Source: Planoprotostelium fungivorum (taxonomy: Eukaryota; Evosea; Variosea; Cavosteliida; Cavosteliaceae). Taken from it: a DNA stretch of 64,000 bases. The notes under the pieces are model-generated. The model saw only the letters and a program-made list of their open reading frames with translations, did not search any database and was not told where the DNA came from. The translations under genes and the position numbers were made by a program. Position 1 is the first letter of the stretch. Each line of letters starts with the position of its first letter. This document shows, in pieces, positions 23,006 through 34,782 of the stretch. The stretch lies in NCBI GenBank assembly GCA_003024175.1, contig MDYQ01000089.1, positions 32,468 through 96,467 on the forward strand, in the 5' to 3' direction.

Positions 23006-23284
23006 CTAGCATAATGAAGATGGAGGGACAGTATTGGTGGAGGTGTGATGATCGTCGTCCACAAACCTCAGGTTGATACACGCGTGGTGACAACACAGTT
23101 TTACAGCAGCTGAATGTTGAACTTGTTTGTGCACAGCCTCGGTGATATCTTCTACAATCGTCATTCGGTTCGGAGCAAAGGTGCGACCTGTGATCATCTT
23201 GTCGACGAGAGAGAAGTCTTTGAGATGGAACTCTACGACTTGTATGGAGGTACCATCCTCTGACACAGCATCGAATGTTGCCAT
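23006..23284 (-). CDS. Small hypothetical protein
   Basis: ATG at 23284 opens about 92 codons. The first ~60 residues have a protein-like composition (MATFDAVSEDGTSIQVVEFH, LVDKMITGRTFAPNRMTIVE), then Cys/His-rich residues up to a stop at 23006. The last part could be intronic because a GT occurs after CTGAG near 23070. It sits head-to-head with the ADCK1 kinase, leaving about 126 nt for a shared promoter. No family recognised. Confidence 0.3.
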   Translation of the reverse strand: MATFDAVSEDGTSIQVVEFHLKDFSLVDKMITGRTFAPNRMTIVEDITEAVHKQVQHSAAVKLCCHHACINLRFVDDDHHTSTNTVPPSSLC

Positions 23285-23410
23285 GGGCTGAACAACGTGA
23301 TCTGGGATCGCCCTCTGTTTGCCTGCTTTTGAAAATTCCTCCGATTTTCCATCTCCACACAATGCCGTCACGTGCCGACGGAAATAACAAAGGGTGTTCA
23401 TTGGAAGACG

Positions 23411-25688
23411 ATGTGGGCCAGGAGATTGAAAATCGCAGCAGGAGTAGGGGCTGTCGCTGGTATCGGTTATCAGGTGGACCAGACGTACAACGCTCAAGTA
23501 ATCAAGTGAGATCTTATCAAGTTACACGTCCACCGGTGACGAAAGATAAAGATGATGACAAGATAACAGACGCAATGTCAGAACTCTGTATAACGGCATT
23601 ATCATCGCAGCAGACTACAAGATCAACTTCAGGCCAGACAACGCAGACAGCATTGAAAATATCCACGAGAGAGTGGCACAAAGATTATACAACGTATGCA
23701 GAGAAAACGGGGGAATTTACATCAAAATGGGCCAGGCCATCGGTGATTCAATCGTTGTCCGGACAAGTCAAAGACTGACTTCTACGTAGCTTCTCAATCA
23801 GCCGTCCTGCCTGCACCTTACCAGAGATTATTCAGCAATTTGTTTGACTCTGCACCAGCAGTATCCTACGATGAAGTCGTCAAGGTTAGAATCATCATGT
23901 CCATCACGTGATGAATTCTGGCAGGTCATCGAACAAGACACAGGCAAGCACCCCGACGAGATCTTCATGGAGTTTTCGAAAGAACCGCTGGCCTCTGCCT
24001 CCATAGCCCAGGTGAGCCCATCCATCTTCACTATCCATATCACCATCTCATTCTCATCGTCAGGTGCATAAAGCGAGATTAAGAGACGGCACTCTCGTCG
24101 CTGTGAGTCCACACGATCCTCCCCTCGACTCATCTCCTTCAGGTCAAAGTACAGAAACCCGCCATCCAGAAACAGATGGAGTGGGATCTATTAGCCTACC
24201 GCGCTCTCGTTCTCACCTACGAGAACATCTTCGATCTCCCCCTCTACTGGACTTGTCAGCACGTCATCGATCACATCCGACAGGAGGTGTGTGTCCCCGT
24301 CGATCTCATCTCAACTCCGATCAGGTCGATTTTGTCAACGAGGCGAGCAACAGCAACCGAGCTTGGGAGTACATGAAGCGAGAGCCGCAATTGGGAGACG
24401 ATGTCTACTGCCCCATCGTCTACGATCGCTACACGACAAAGAGACTGATGGTCACCGAATGGATCGACGGGGTCAAATTGACGGACAGGAAGGGTTGGGA
24501 GAAGTGGAACTTTCAAGATCATCAAGTGATGAAGACCACCGTAGACATGTTTGCCAGTCAGATTTTCTCGAGTGGTTTCGTCCACGGTAGGTCTTACATC
24601 TCTTTCGTGTGATCGTGATCGTTGAGAAATGGATGGTGATGGGGAGATGATGAGATGGCTGATGAGATGGCTGATGAGATGGCTGATGAGATGGCTGATG
24701 AGAACAGCGGATCCACATCCGGGTAACGTGTTGGTCAGGCCGAATCCAAAGAACTTCAAGAGACATCAGATCGTGTTGTTGGATCATGGTCTGTACATGC
24801 AAGAGAGTGAAACGTGAGGTGATGGTGAGGGAACGTGACTGATGAATTCAGATTCAGGAAACAGTACTGTTCTCTGTGGAAGGCCATCTTACTGATGGAC
24901 TTTGATGCAGTGGGAGATATCTGCAGACAATGGGTGAGAGATGAATGGAGATGAGAGAGGTTGACATGAGACAGGGTATGGATGATCCAGAGATCATGGC
25001 CATGATCACACTGCAGAGACCTTACCAATTGAGGAGGAAACCGAATAAGGAGACGGTCAAGAAGGACGCGTACGCGACACAGTTGGACGTCAAAGAGAGA
25101 TTGAAGAAGATATTGTCCGATCAGGACAAGATACCCAGGGAACTCATCTTCCTGGGAAGAAACATGGAGCTGGTGCGCGGAAACAACAAGGTGATCGGTT
25201 GATAGAGGTGGAGGCTGATGAACGTAGATGATGGGAAGTCCCGTAAATCGAATCAACATCATGGCCAGATGGGCTGCCAGAGTGAGAACGAGAGGAAACG
25301 TCGAGATTAACGAGAGGACAGAATGCTGGTTTAGACTTGTCGAGCAGGAGTGCGCTGACTAACATTCTGAGATCTCAATGGGGATTTGCCAGATTCGAGG
25401 TGAGGTGATGATGGTAGGATGACTAATGGAGACAGTTCTCCATGTTTGTCATGAACTTGGGATTCACGGTACAAAAGTGGTCGGATAAGGTTTATCGTTA
25501 TTTCATGGGAGGCGAGGCACAAGGATTCGAAGACGTTTTAGAGACTCAGATGAGAGCGATGGTGAGGATTTGAATCCATGTTTGAAGACTCACCCACTTC
25601 GAGATGAAAGACCAGTTGGGAATCAACGTAAATAATGTCACTTTTGATGCATGAGGAGCTGATGGGAGATGTCATCGACGAACGATGA
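23411..25688 (+). CDS. ADCK1: ABC1/ADCK1-family atypical kinase (mitochondrial)
   Basis: ATG at 23411 gives MWARRLKIAAGVGAVAGIGY, a basic-hydrophobic N-terminus typical of mitochondrial targeting or anchoring. Diagnostic UbiB/ABC1 elements follow: ENGGIYIKMGQAI (KxGQ), ASASIAQVHKARL (Ala-rich loop), a VAVKVQKP lysine, EVDFVNEASNSNR (ExD), VTEWIDGVKL, FVHADPHPGNVLV (catalytic loop) and IVLLDHGLYM in the DFG position. About a dozen short introns, one carrying four copies of a 12-nt repeat (24651-24705). The last exon reads ELMGDVIDER, TGA at 25688. ADCK1/Mcp2-type proteins sit at the inner mitochondrial membrane and affect lipid or coenzyme Q homeostasis. Ends 33 nt from the convergent acyltransferase stop. 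Confidence 0.9.
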
Positions 25689-25721
25689 TGAGGAATAAAT
25701 CCGTCAAACTTGAAACAGAAT

Positions 25722-27991
25722 TTATTCATCTTTGACTTTCTTCGACACGGTATCGATGAGATGACCGATGAGAACGTGGTCCATCAGGATCAATCTGTGG
25801 TCCCTCCCAGGTATCTCTAAGATCTCGATCTCTGGGACATTCTCGTCTTTCTCATGCAATCCAATGAATCTGTATCACGTAAGCCTTGCGAACTGACAAC
25901 ATCTCATTCTCTCTTCACCTCTGAAAGAAATTGAGGGAAGAGTAAGGCACAGAGCCATCACCGCATCGATTGTACTGAAACTCTTGAAGGTGAGACAGAC
26001 CATCCGATGTAGGTTGATCATTGGGATGGGAAGAAGTCAACATCTCCGTGGTCACAGAATGGAAGGTGGGGCCATCATCGACTCTCCCTCTCACGGCATG
26101 CTTGGCTGTCGTCTTCATGTTCAGATCTTGCTCGGCTCTGGGTGAGTAGCAATATGTCCGTTGCCTCGTGTCTTTCGTCTCGTAGATGATGCCTCCCTTA
26201 CTTCGATATCCATTGCTGGATGCTAACATGTCCCCCTTCGTGTCTAAATACACCTACTCGTCTCAGAAAGCTACAAGAGAATGATATATCACCTTTCCTG
26301 AACTCCGATGTCTCAGATTGTAACTGATTTCGGTGTCCGTCCCCGTTCCTGAACAGTCTCAATGTCACACGGTGTACGTACAGTACTTACCGTAGATCAT
26401 GACGTGCTTGACGGGCGGTGGTCGCAAGTTCATGGGTAACTGATGATACTCCTTGTGACAACTCGTCAATATGGTCTCCCAATTCTGACCAGACAGAACC
26501 TGCCTCCTCAGTCTCTCCTCTCACTCACAACAATTCACCTCGATGGGTTCATCTTCAGTGATCTCCCCCTTCAGAGCACCCCAGAGAGGATCTTTCGTGT
26601 AATACTCTTCGTGATATCTCCACGTGTTCTGTGAGATAGGTCAGTGTGATCGATATGATGGATCTCACTTGAGCACCGGATAGTTCTAACACGGACTTTA
26701 GACTTCTCTTGTTGAAGGTGTGGCTGTCCCCATCTCTCACGTTGCAACTGTAACTACTCCCTGAAGGAAACAACATCGGTACACTACCTGATTTGAGTTT
26801 CAGTGATCGACAGTTTTTTTCCATGTGATGTTGATCAACGATGACACACCGAATGTTCTGCAGACATGTTTCATCTCATCGTATGAGAGGAAGAGCTCTA
26901 AACCATTACGAAAACCCGTGATGACCGAACGCAACAGTCTCGGAGCCCCCAAGATGGGCGCAGCTATGGCAACTAACGTCTCTACGTTCTTCTCGATCCA
27001 CATTGAATCTCTCTGGTGCTGCCACCACAGGAAATATTGAATCGTCTTGTACCCTGATCTCCTTCAACTCTTCATCTCCCCTCTCATCACCCACCCATGC
27101 TGTGTGCTACGATGACCACCCTCTTCTCGTTTGTCTTTCGCAGCAATTCGATCTTTTTGATTAATTCCGTAAAGTAACCATCTCGGCTCTCTAAGTGTTG
27201 TGGAGATAGTCGCCAGTCGTACTGTGACGATTCAACATCATCTCTCGATCGCATCATCAATCACTGGTGCAGCGACCATGTTGGTGTCGTTATATCCTAG
27301 ATCCTCCAGGTTGGAGATGACAGTACCGAAGACTGTGCTGTGGCTCTTGAAAGGTTTACTTCGACTCAAGTAGTCGATGGCGTCGATGCCTTCAGGTGCT
27401 CTCAATTTGATCCCTGTCCCAATTAGGTCAGAGCGAGATGGTTCCCTCCATCTCACCTGGTGGGTCGCTGTGTCCATCTTGTTGGAGTGCGATGTGCTTC
27501 ACCCATACAGCCTGAGTGATGTCAATTGATGGATCGTAATCGTTGCTGATTCACGTGTTGTTCATCTTGTGGATCATCTGAATTCTCTCGGTGTTTATCA
27601 CCTTTCTCCTCTTCATGGTTCTTGTGCAATTTGTCCAACAGAGTCGCTCGAACAGAGTGAGTCGTAGAGACAAACTGCGAAATCATCAGAGCCGTAAAGA
27701 TCGTTCACAGACTTGGTCCTTCAAGAGTTTCCTGCTCAGCTTTCCCACACTGATCCAAACTCTCTTGTTCTCCCATTTTGGGATGGTTGATTCGGTCGCT
27801 TTTAGCACTGACGATGCCAGTCCTGATGTAGGTATTAGGACTCACAAGGTTCTGATCGCGACTTCGTGCTACGCACCTGGAACGATGACCAAAGGAAAAT
27901 GAGGCCTGTGTCCCTGAGCGTATTTCTCTTTACCAATATTCTTCGACTCGTGATCTCCATCAGATTCCAATATGGTGGGTCCAAAGTCCAT
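25722..27991 (-). CDS. LCAT/PDAT-family acyltransferase
   Basis: ATG at 27991 (MDFGPTILESDGDHESKNIG). The LCAT family block HFPLVIVPG / LASSVLKA is joined across an intron using the acceptor catcag, then WENKRVWISVGKL. Further motifs: LRAPEGIDAIDYLSRSK, VISNLEDLGYNDTNM, a YDWRLSP block, the nucleophile Ser in VVIVAHSMGG, VAIAAPILGAPRLLRS, and GDGSVPYSSL with the acid residue, then a C-terminal DHVLIGHLIDT providing a candidate His. The enzyme likely transfers an acyl chain from phospholipid to sterol or diacylglycerol, or acts as a phospholipase of that family. No signal peptide is evident in this model, which favours a PDAT/PLA-like intracellular enzyme, but the topology is not certain. Around ten introns. 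Confidence 0.82.
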
Positions 27992-28133
27992 GATGATCTT
28001 CTGTGACGACAGGGAACCAGATTGTTTCGGCAATTGAGGGGAATCTCAAATTCAAAGATTGTACGAAACGGAATAAGAGTGAAAGCGGGAGAGGCAATTC
28101 ATTCTCAATGCAGCTCTTCCTAACAACAACATT

Positions 28134-31100
28134 CTATTCCGTATCTTCCTCGTAATCATCGTCCTCATCCTCCACAAAGAAGCTGGGCTCGAAGGTGCTC
28201 ATCTGCTTCACATCAGATCTCCATCGCTTTCATGTGGACCCACCATCGCTTGTTCTGCCGCCGAGATAGGATCATCCAATGAACTACTATCCTCCGGGAG
28301 GTCCTCCTCTCCTGCAATCGTGTCAACTGTTGAAATGTGTAAATAATGCGAGTCGATCGTGATGATCGAAGACCAACCCTCACCGAGAAGACTGAGCTCC
28401 TGTGGTTTCCACTGCAGGGAAGCTCTCGGCGACGTCGACGGCGACATACTACGATTCAAGAAGGAAGATCTTCTCGCTTGATTCGGCGGTGACACCGCAT
28501 CCCACACCGAGCTCCTAAAGACATCAGTCGCCATGCTGCCTCTCATCACTCACGCTCGTTGTCCCATGAAGGTCACCCTCGATTCCGCATCCCTCGGATT
28601 GCGACCGATCGCGGACGGTGAGCTGGGTGCCGATTGGGGCGATTGAGAGGCTGAAGAAGGATTGGAAGATTGGACGAGGGAGTTGATGTTGATTGGGGCC
28701 TGCGAACGTCTCGGATTCTCGCCGGGCTGTCCACTGTAGTCGACGGAGATCCTTCCCTTCAAGAGTCCAGAGGGTTTACCCTTGCTGTACAACTCCACCG
28801 TGAATTCGTTGCCTTCCGGTAGTGCGGCACCGGCCAAAGAGATGTACCCCTGACCTGATGGATGTCAGTCCATTCCCTCGAACGTGTCCTCTCACCCAAC
28901 TCATCGTCTCCGATTCGATTCTTGACTAAGACGAGGATGGAGTTGTTAAATAAGATGTCTGAGTTGTGGATGAACGGATAGAGCTGAGGGACTTGGGAGT
29001 CCTTCCACTGCGGGTGGGTGTTCTGTAGGGGTGAGGAGGTAGAGAGGGAGGGGGTTCACCTTCTGGATGACTTCGGTGGACTTTTGTCCCTCGCAGAAAT
29101 CGGAGACGAAGATGACGTAAGGTGAGACGGATGAATCTAATCCCAGGTTCTCTCCTTTCAGTTCTGTGATGACGATCTTACAATGTCCCACGGGTCTGTC
29201 AAAGATAAGAGATGTGAAGAGAGAAGAGATGAAGAGAGATGAAGAGAGGAGTATATGAGAGAAGAGAAGAGGAGGAGACACACTTTTCTACGATGGGTGA
29301 GATGAGATGGGTGGAGCTCTTGAGCATAGAGATGAGAGGGACGTTAGACTTTTTGGTCATGATGACAAAAGTGGCGAAGACGGCCGAGTGATCGGAGGTC
29401 ATGGGCTCGTTGGCACTATTGTAGGACGTCTGTGAGATGTAGTTCTCCGGTTGAGATCTCCACAGGATGCGATCACACCACGATGGAACTCTCTCTTTCT
29501 GTTCTCTTTGTCAGAGGAGTTGATGGATATAGTTCACCTCTGCACTGTACTCGCGTGATCCTCGGTTGAATCGATAGGTGGGTGGGAATCGTATGGCTGG
29601 ATCCATCAGATGAGGAGATGAGAAAGATACGAAGAGAAATAGAGAGGGGAAGGAGTAGGAAAGCATAGAAATGAAGGGGAGAATGAGATGAGTGGAGTAG
29701 AATGGGAGATAGAAGGATAAGGAGAGACTCACCACCCTCATTCCAACCAGCAAATGCGTTCCTCAATCTGCGTTGCTCTTGCAATTGATCCTTCTCCAGT
29801 AATTTACCAAATTGCTTCTGTTTGATCAACTCCAACACTTCGTTCCTGGGTAGATCCACTCTGATCCAAGTCAATCTACAACGCTGTAGATCACCACTCA
29901 CCGATAATTGAGATCACCCATCCAGAACACGTGAGAGAATTGGGACATGACATCGAAGGTCTTGCGTCCCAGTCTCAATTGTTTGATGATGTCTCTGAAA
30001 TCATCGTTACGATTCTGCCATTCATCCTGACGAGCACAGAGATGTGATCCAATGAAACACATCGACGTCTCGTTGAATTTGAAGGATATGGCCACCGCTC
30101 CCTTGTTACCGATCACACTACCTGTTCACGGTCATCCATTCGTTCGTCATCCATGAGACGATCGATTCATCGTGAAGAGTGAAGGACGAGATGTTGTACG
30201 CACCGATACCCGTGGCAACGTGAGACGATTCGATCTCTGTGACCTTGTAGTAGTGCTCTCTCCTGATGCAAACGATGATTCGGATGTAGAAGAGACTGAT
30301 GTAACACAGCTTCACGTATCCCTTCCCCAAGTGCGTCTGAATGTGATCGAACCAATCCTGTTCGATGTTCGTGTTTCCCGCCATTTTCGGAGGAGAATAA
30401 TTGCACTCCTGCGTGTTGATGATGTACAGATCATACTTGTTCTTTGGAATCCACGGCTCTAAATCGGTGGGTGGTGCCTCACCTGACGACATCAATCTCC
30501 CTGCGTTCCTCTCCCTCACCCATGTTCCACGTTCCACAGAAGATCTCGATCTCTTGTTGTGTCGCGATACTGTTCTTGTCGGCCTGATCGAATCAATCTC
30601 CATTCACATCGATACGTCCTCACCTTTGGATTGTATCGCAGCATGAAATTGATGTACTCGTAGAATCTCTCTCTCTGTGCCTGCTCTCTCGTCACATGTC
30701 TCTTCCATTCGAATGGAAATCACCTGACTGGAGAAGATGATGCAGTCTTTCGTTCTCTCGTTGGGAGTCAATTGCCAGAAGATGGCCACCTTCTTTGGAT
30801 CCGTCCACGATTTCGCAATCTGTCTCCGTCACTCGTGGACAGCAGAGATGGAATGTCACCTGAACGATCTGCTCTCCACCTCTCAGTGCTTTCTCCCCAC
30901 TGGACGATCGTATGGCAATCATGGATCTCTCTACGTTGACATCATACGTGATCTTCCTCCTCGCTCCCAGCACTTTTCTCGTGCCTTCCACCTCGAAGGT
31001 GGCCGTCCTGCCTGCGTAAGCTTCAGTATGTCTCCGCTTCGAGATGAAAAGTACGTACAGATCTCGGCGATGTAGCTGTCGCTGAGTGACATCGACTTCA

Positions 31101-32453
31101 TCTCTCCGGTAGATCCGGTTCGTTTGAGGAAATTCCCCGTAACGGCGAGACGATCGGCTGCGAAGGAGCGTCTGGCGAGGGCTCGATTGCTGGCCACGGT
31201 GTAGTTATCCACCGTCTTCGGTGTAGAATGCTGCCACATCGTCTTGTGTTGCGTCTTCGATTCTGCGTTGATCTGCAGCCGCGTGAGACGATGATGATGA
31301 TGATGATGGAGGTACCTCATCGATCCTCGTCTTGTAGACTCTGAGTAGGGGCAGTGCCTCTTCTGTGGTGAAAGTGGTGGTTCTGACGTAGGTGCCGTTG
31401 ATGCTCTCGAGCATGTCCTTCATCTTCAAGATGAGATTCCAAGTGCAGTGTTCGTTGACGCTGTGGAGGACGGAGACGGTGTGCTTGGCTGAATTACGAA
31501 ACGCAGTCTTGGCCACGTCGGATTCGGTCTCCAGCTGATGTCTTTGCATCAGACATCATGAGAATGAGTGGACGACATAGATGAGTCGTTCACCTCTTGC
31601 AGTTTCTCCAGTGATACTTTTCCACGCTCGTGTGATTTCTTGCGTAAGAAGGCTTGCTCGTAGTTGGTCTTGATCTGTCCTGGACGTCAGCGATCCGTGA
31701 TCGTGGAGTGATGACGGGTGTTCACCTTATCGTGTGAGAATACAGCCTGCTTCGCCTCTGCGATGGTATTCTCTCTCAGTTTTTTCAGTTCGTTTTGAAC
31801 CGAGATCATAGAACCCTCCTGGAAGTTCATCAGCTGCAAATTCTCGATGAGATTGTTCCTCACCACTTCATGTTGCAATTCGAGCATGGCGGCTAATAAT
31901 TGACTGATGGTTCTGAAACATTCACCTGTGGTCATAAGGATACAAAGATGGATCGAGTAAGAGAGAAAAAAAATCTGGATCGGATACAAAGTATGTCACA
32001 CTCACTTGCTTGTGCGTTTGTCTTCGAGATCTCCCCAATGTTAACTCCATATGTATCGAGACTCTTTGTCCATTCTTGAGCCGCTTCGATGTTCTCTTTT
32101 CGAAATATTAATTGACTAGCATATAGACCATTATGCCCTCACTTCCTGTCGTCCGAATGTACTTCGCCAATTTCTCATCTAATTCACCAATATAAAGTGC
32201 GTGTCGCTCTAGTCCTTGTTGTGCTGCTTCGACCTGCCTTCTGTCAGCATGTCTAAATCATCCCATTTTATGTTTCATCATAGGTAGGTGAACGATTCCA
32301 GTCACAACGACAACGGCTCACAATAAGTTGATTTGAATCCTCAAGAGTAGGAAGTGGCGATGCTTGATTAGTACCAGTCGCATTGCGGGCGTGACCAAGA
32401 GAGATCATCTTTTGAGCCACCGCAGAAGCGGCGGCCTCTATTCCCTTTTTCAT
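28134..32453 (-). CDS. BAR-PH-inositol polyphosphate 5-phosphatase-C2 protein
   Basis: ATG at 32453 (MKKGIEAAASAVAQKM). The N-terminal third is helical and BAR-like (GELDEKLAKYIRTTG, AAQEWTKSLDTYGVNIGE, MLELQHEVVRNNLIENLQLM, LINGTY-type segments to ~31205). A PH-like region follows (GNFLKRTGSTGEMKSMSLSD ... VEGTRKVLGARRKITYDV ... KVAIFWQLTPNERTKDC). The 5-phosphatase domain at about 30600-29280 has IFCGTWNMGE, IINTQECNYS, GNKGAVAISF, VFWMGDLNYR and RVPSWCDRILW, so both catalytic signatures are present. A C2 domain (GHCKIVITELKGENLG, GDDELGQGYISLAGA) and an acidic, Ser/Pro-rich tail end at 28134. Expected to remove the 5-phosphate from PI(4,5)P2 or PI(3,4,5)P3 on curved membranes. Confidence 0.85.
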
Positions 32454-33240
32454 CTGGCCAGCTCAAGTTTAGGAGGTGATGATCTCGGATCGGGATAGAA
32501 ACAAAATGGTTTTTGACACACAAAAGTCCTCTTCGTCTACAAGTTTCAGCGACCAAGGAACAAAAGAGACACAGGAGCAACAGAAGGCAAAGAAAGGACA
32601 GGAGGCAGCAGAAGAAGAGGAAGAAGAGGAAGAGGAAGAAGAGAGGAATGGGTCAAGCGAATGACGGGTTCGCAAGAGTCGTCGAAAAAGTTAACCTACT
32701 TGTCAATCACGCGAGGAACAGGCCATTCTTTCGTGGATTTTTCATACTCCACGCTTGTAAGGCACCATAAACCATCGGAGGTCACCAGGTGAAGAGGTTG
32801 GGTGATATGATATCATCAACCAGACACCGTAGTAACATACGTAAATGTGTGATATGTGTACGGATAGAGGATTTACTCTGGAGATCGCACGTGCTGTGTT
32901 ATCCATAGTCTGTTAGGTTAGCTAACTTTCGACGTCGGATCGATCTTTGCTGGCTCTGGCTCGTTGTATCTGGAAAGCAGTCAAATGATTTGGTTTTTCT
33001 GGTTGGTGTCCATGCATTTGGATCACTAATTTTTTTGTCGTGCATATTTCAGTAGTCGGGAGAGAAGTGATCCATTCTCAATGCACCATTTGGCTACCAA
33101 CCGGAAAAACCGAATCAAATACCAAAATATATTCCCAAAAAGTTTTTGATTTGGGGCTATTTTCAGAAATTGAGCACAGCACGCAACATGGTGAGACGAT
33201 AGCCTCGATTTCTCCCTGATCGATCCAGGAACGTGAATCT
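32454..33240. other. Divergent intergenic region with a foldback repeat
   Basis: About 790 nt between the 5-phosphatase gene (leftward) and IFT46 (rightward). A rightward ORF at 32476-32664 ends in a long Glu run and has no domain. The main structure is the inverted repeat at 32985-33117, listed separately. Promoters of both flanking genes must lie here. Confidence 0.45.
32985..33117. repeat. Foldback (MITE-like) inverted repeat
   Basis: The left arm 32985-33026 contains GATTTGGTTTTTCTGGTTGG and the right arm 33067-33117 is its imperfect reverse complement (CCAACCGGAAAAACCGAATC), with matching GGATCAC inner ends and about 40 nt between. A third related copy occurs at 49797-49838. This is the structure of a non-autonomous foldback element. 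Confidence 0.6.
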
Positions 33241-34547
33241 ATGGAGAGTTTGGGCTCTGCCGATGTGGATGGCTCCTATCGCGATGATCTGGAAGGTGAA
33301 TTTGGATCCTCATCTCCTACGCTCCAGCACAGAGTAAGTTTCATTCATTTCCACTTCGTATTCTCAAGGACACTGTAGGGTGGTCGTGTCACGAGTGGAC
33401 ACAGAAAGTTCGACGATATCAGCGACGGGGAATCGATGAGAGATTCACTCGACTCATCCTACGAGAGGAAAGGTGAGACGTCTATCCTCCGGTGGGGTCT
33501 GATGGTCGCATCGCAGTCGACTCTCCTCCAAAATCAGCCATCACCTCTGACCCTGAGGCAGAATACGACGATGAAGATGGAGACCTGGGTGGACTGGTGA
33601 ATATCGATCGGTAGAGATCTTCGCACTGAAAGAGTGATAAGGGAGAACGTTACGGAAAAGGAGCGAGAGATAGTTTTGGGGATGGAAGTGACGACGGCTC
33701 AGAAGATGACGACCCACACATGAGAGGGAACTCTGTCTCGAACCAAGACTACTCTCAGTTGGATGTCAGGTGAATCAGATTCTGTTGGATCTTTCTTACG
33801 AGGTGTCAGCGCTGAAGTAAAAGAACTTTTCGACTTCATCGATGCGTACAAAGCAACCGACACCGATCTGATGACTCAGCTGAAACCGTTTATTCCTGAA
33901 TATATCCCTTCTGTGGGTGACCCAGACGCATTTTTGAAGATCGCCAAGCCTGGTAGCACAACAGAAGACATGGGACTTGTTGTTCTGGACGAGCCAGGAC
34001 CTGATCAGTCCGATCCAGCTCGTGAGTGTGAAAGTTTCTTCCCCTCCTGAACTCGGCTCAGTCATCACCATCATATTGAGAAACCACTACCGACAACTCA
34101 ACACTACTCCATTACCAGTTGGAGGCATCGAGAATGCTGGTGAGGATGAGTCACGAGTAGCGCCGTGAGGCTGAACATACACAGAGAAGAATGTGAAGAA
34201 CATCGTCTCGTGGGTCTCCAAGATACAAGATTTACACCGAAGTAAACCACCTCCAAACATCTCTTACACCCGCGCGATGCCCGACATCGAGTCGCTGATG
34301 CAAGAGTGGCCACACGAGATGGAGAGAATATTGGAAACGGTGAGGGTGACGGTATTGAACATGACCTGATCATGATCAGATCAAACTCCCCTCTGCGAGC
34401 TTGGATGTGGACCTGAAGAATTTCATTCGAATCATCTGTGCCGTATTGGACATCCCCATCTATAATAACAACTTGGTGGAGCCTCTCCACGTCCTCTTTA
34501 CTCTTTATTCAGCCTTCAAAGAGAACCAGCATTTTGGCATGACATAA
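33241..34547 (+). CDS. IFT46: Intraflagellar transport protein 46
   Basis: ATG at 33241 (MESLGSADVDGSYRDD). The acidic, low-complexity N-terminus (about 150 residues over several exons) is followed by the conserved IFT46 core: VSAEVKELFDFIDAYKATD, LKPFIPEYIPSVGDPDAFL, GLVVLDEPGPDQSDPA, YTRAMPDIESLMQEWPHE, LDVDLKNFIRIICAVLDIPI, and FSAFKENQHF near the end. All blocks align with IFT46 of algae and animals. IFT46 is part of IFT-B and carries outer dynein arm cargo into cilia. Its presence means the organism very probably builds flagella in some life stage. Last codons ...GMT, TAA at 34547. Confidence 0.93.
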
Positions 34548-34782
34548 CAGCCTGAATAAAGAGTGTGTAAGTAGCTACCAATACGTTCTTGTCCACGTAC
34601 GGTTCGTCGCGAGAAAGGAAAACGTCGAAGAAGATGAGACCTCAGGGATAATTCTTTCTCCTCTTCCACCTGATTGTCAATCGCGAGAAGCTTCAGCTGG
34701 CCAGAGAATGTCATAGTTCCCCGGAAAATAAACGACAAAAAATCAGGCCGTTTGTCAAGCAGTGTCATTATTTCACAGCCAG

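Noticed and set aside
32476-32664. Glu-rich rightward ORF (62 codons) next to the foldback repeat
   Set aside because: Low-complexity GAA/GAG run; no upstream or downstream exons fit, and it lies in a divergent promoter region.
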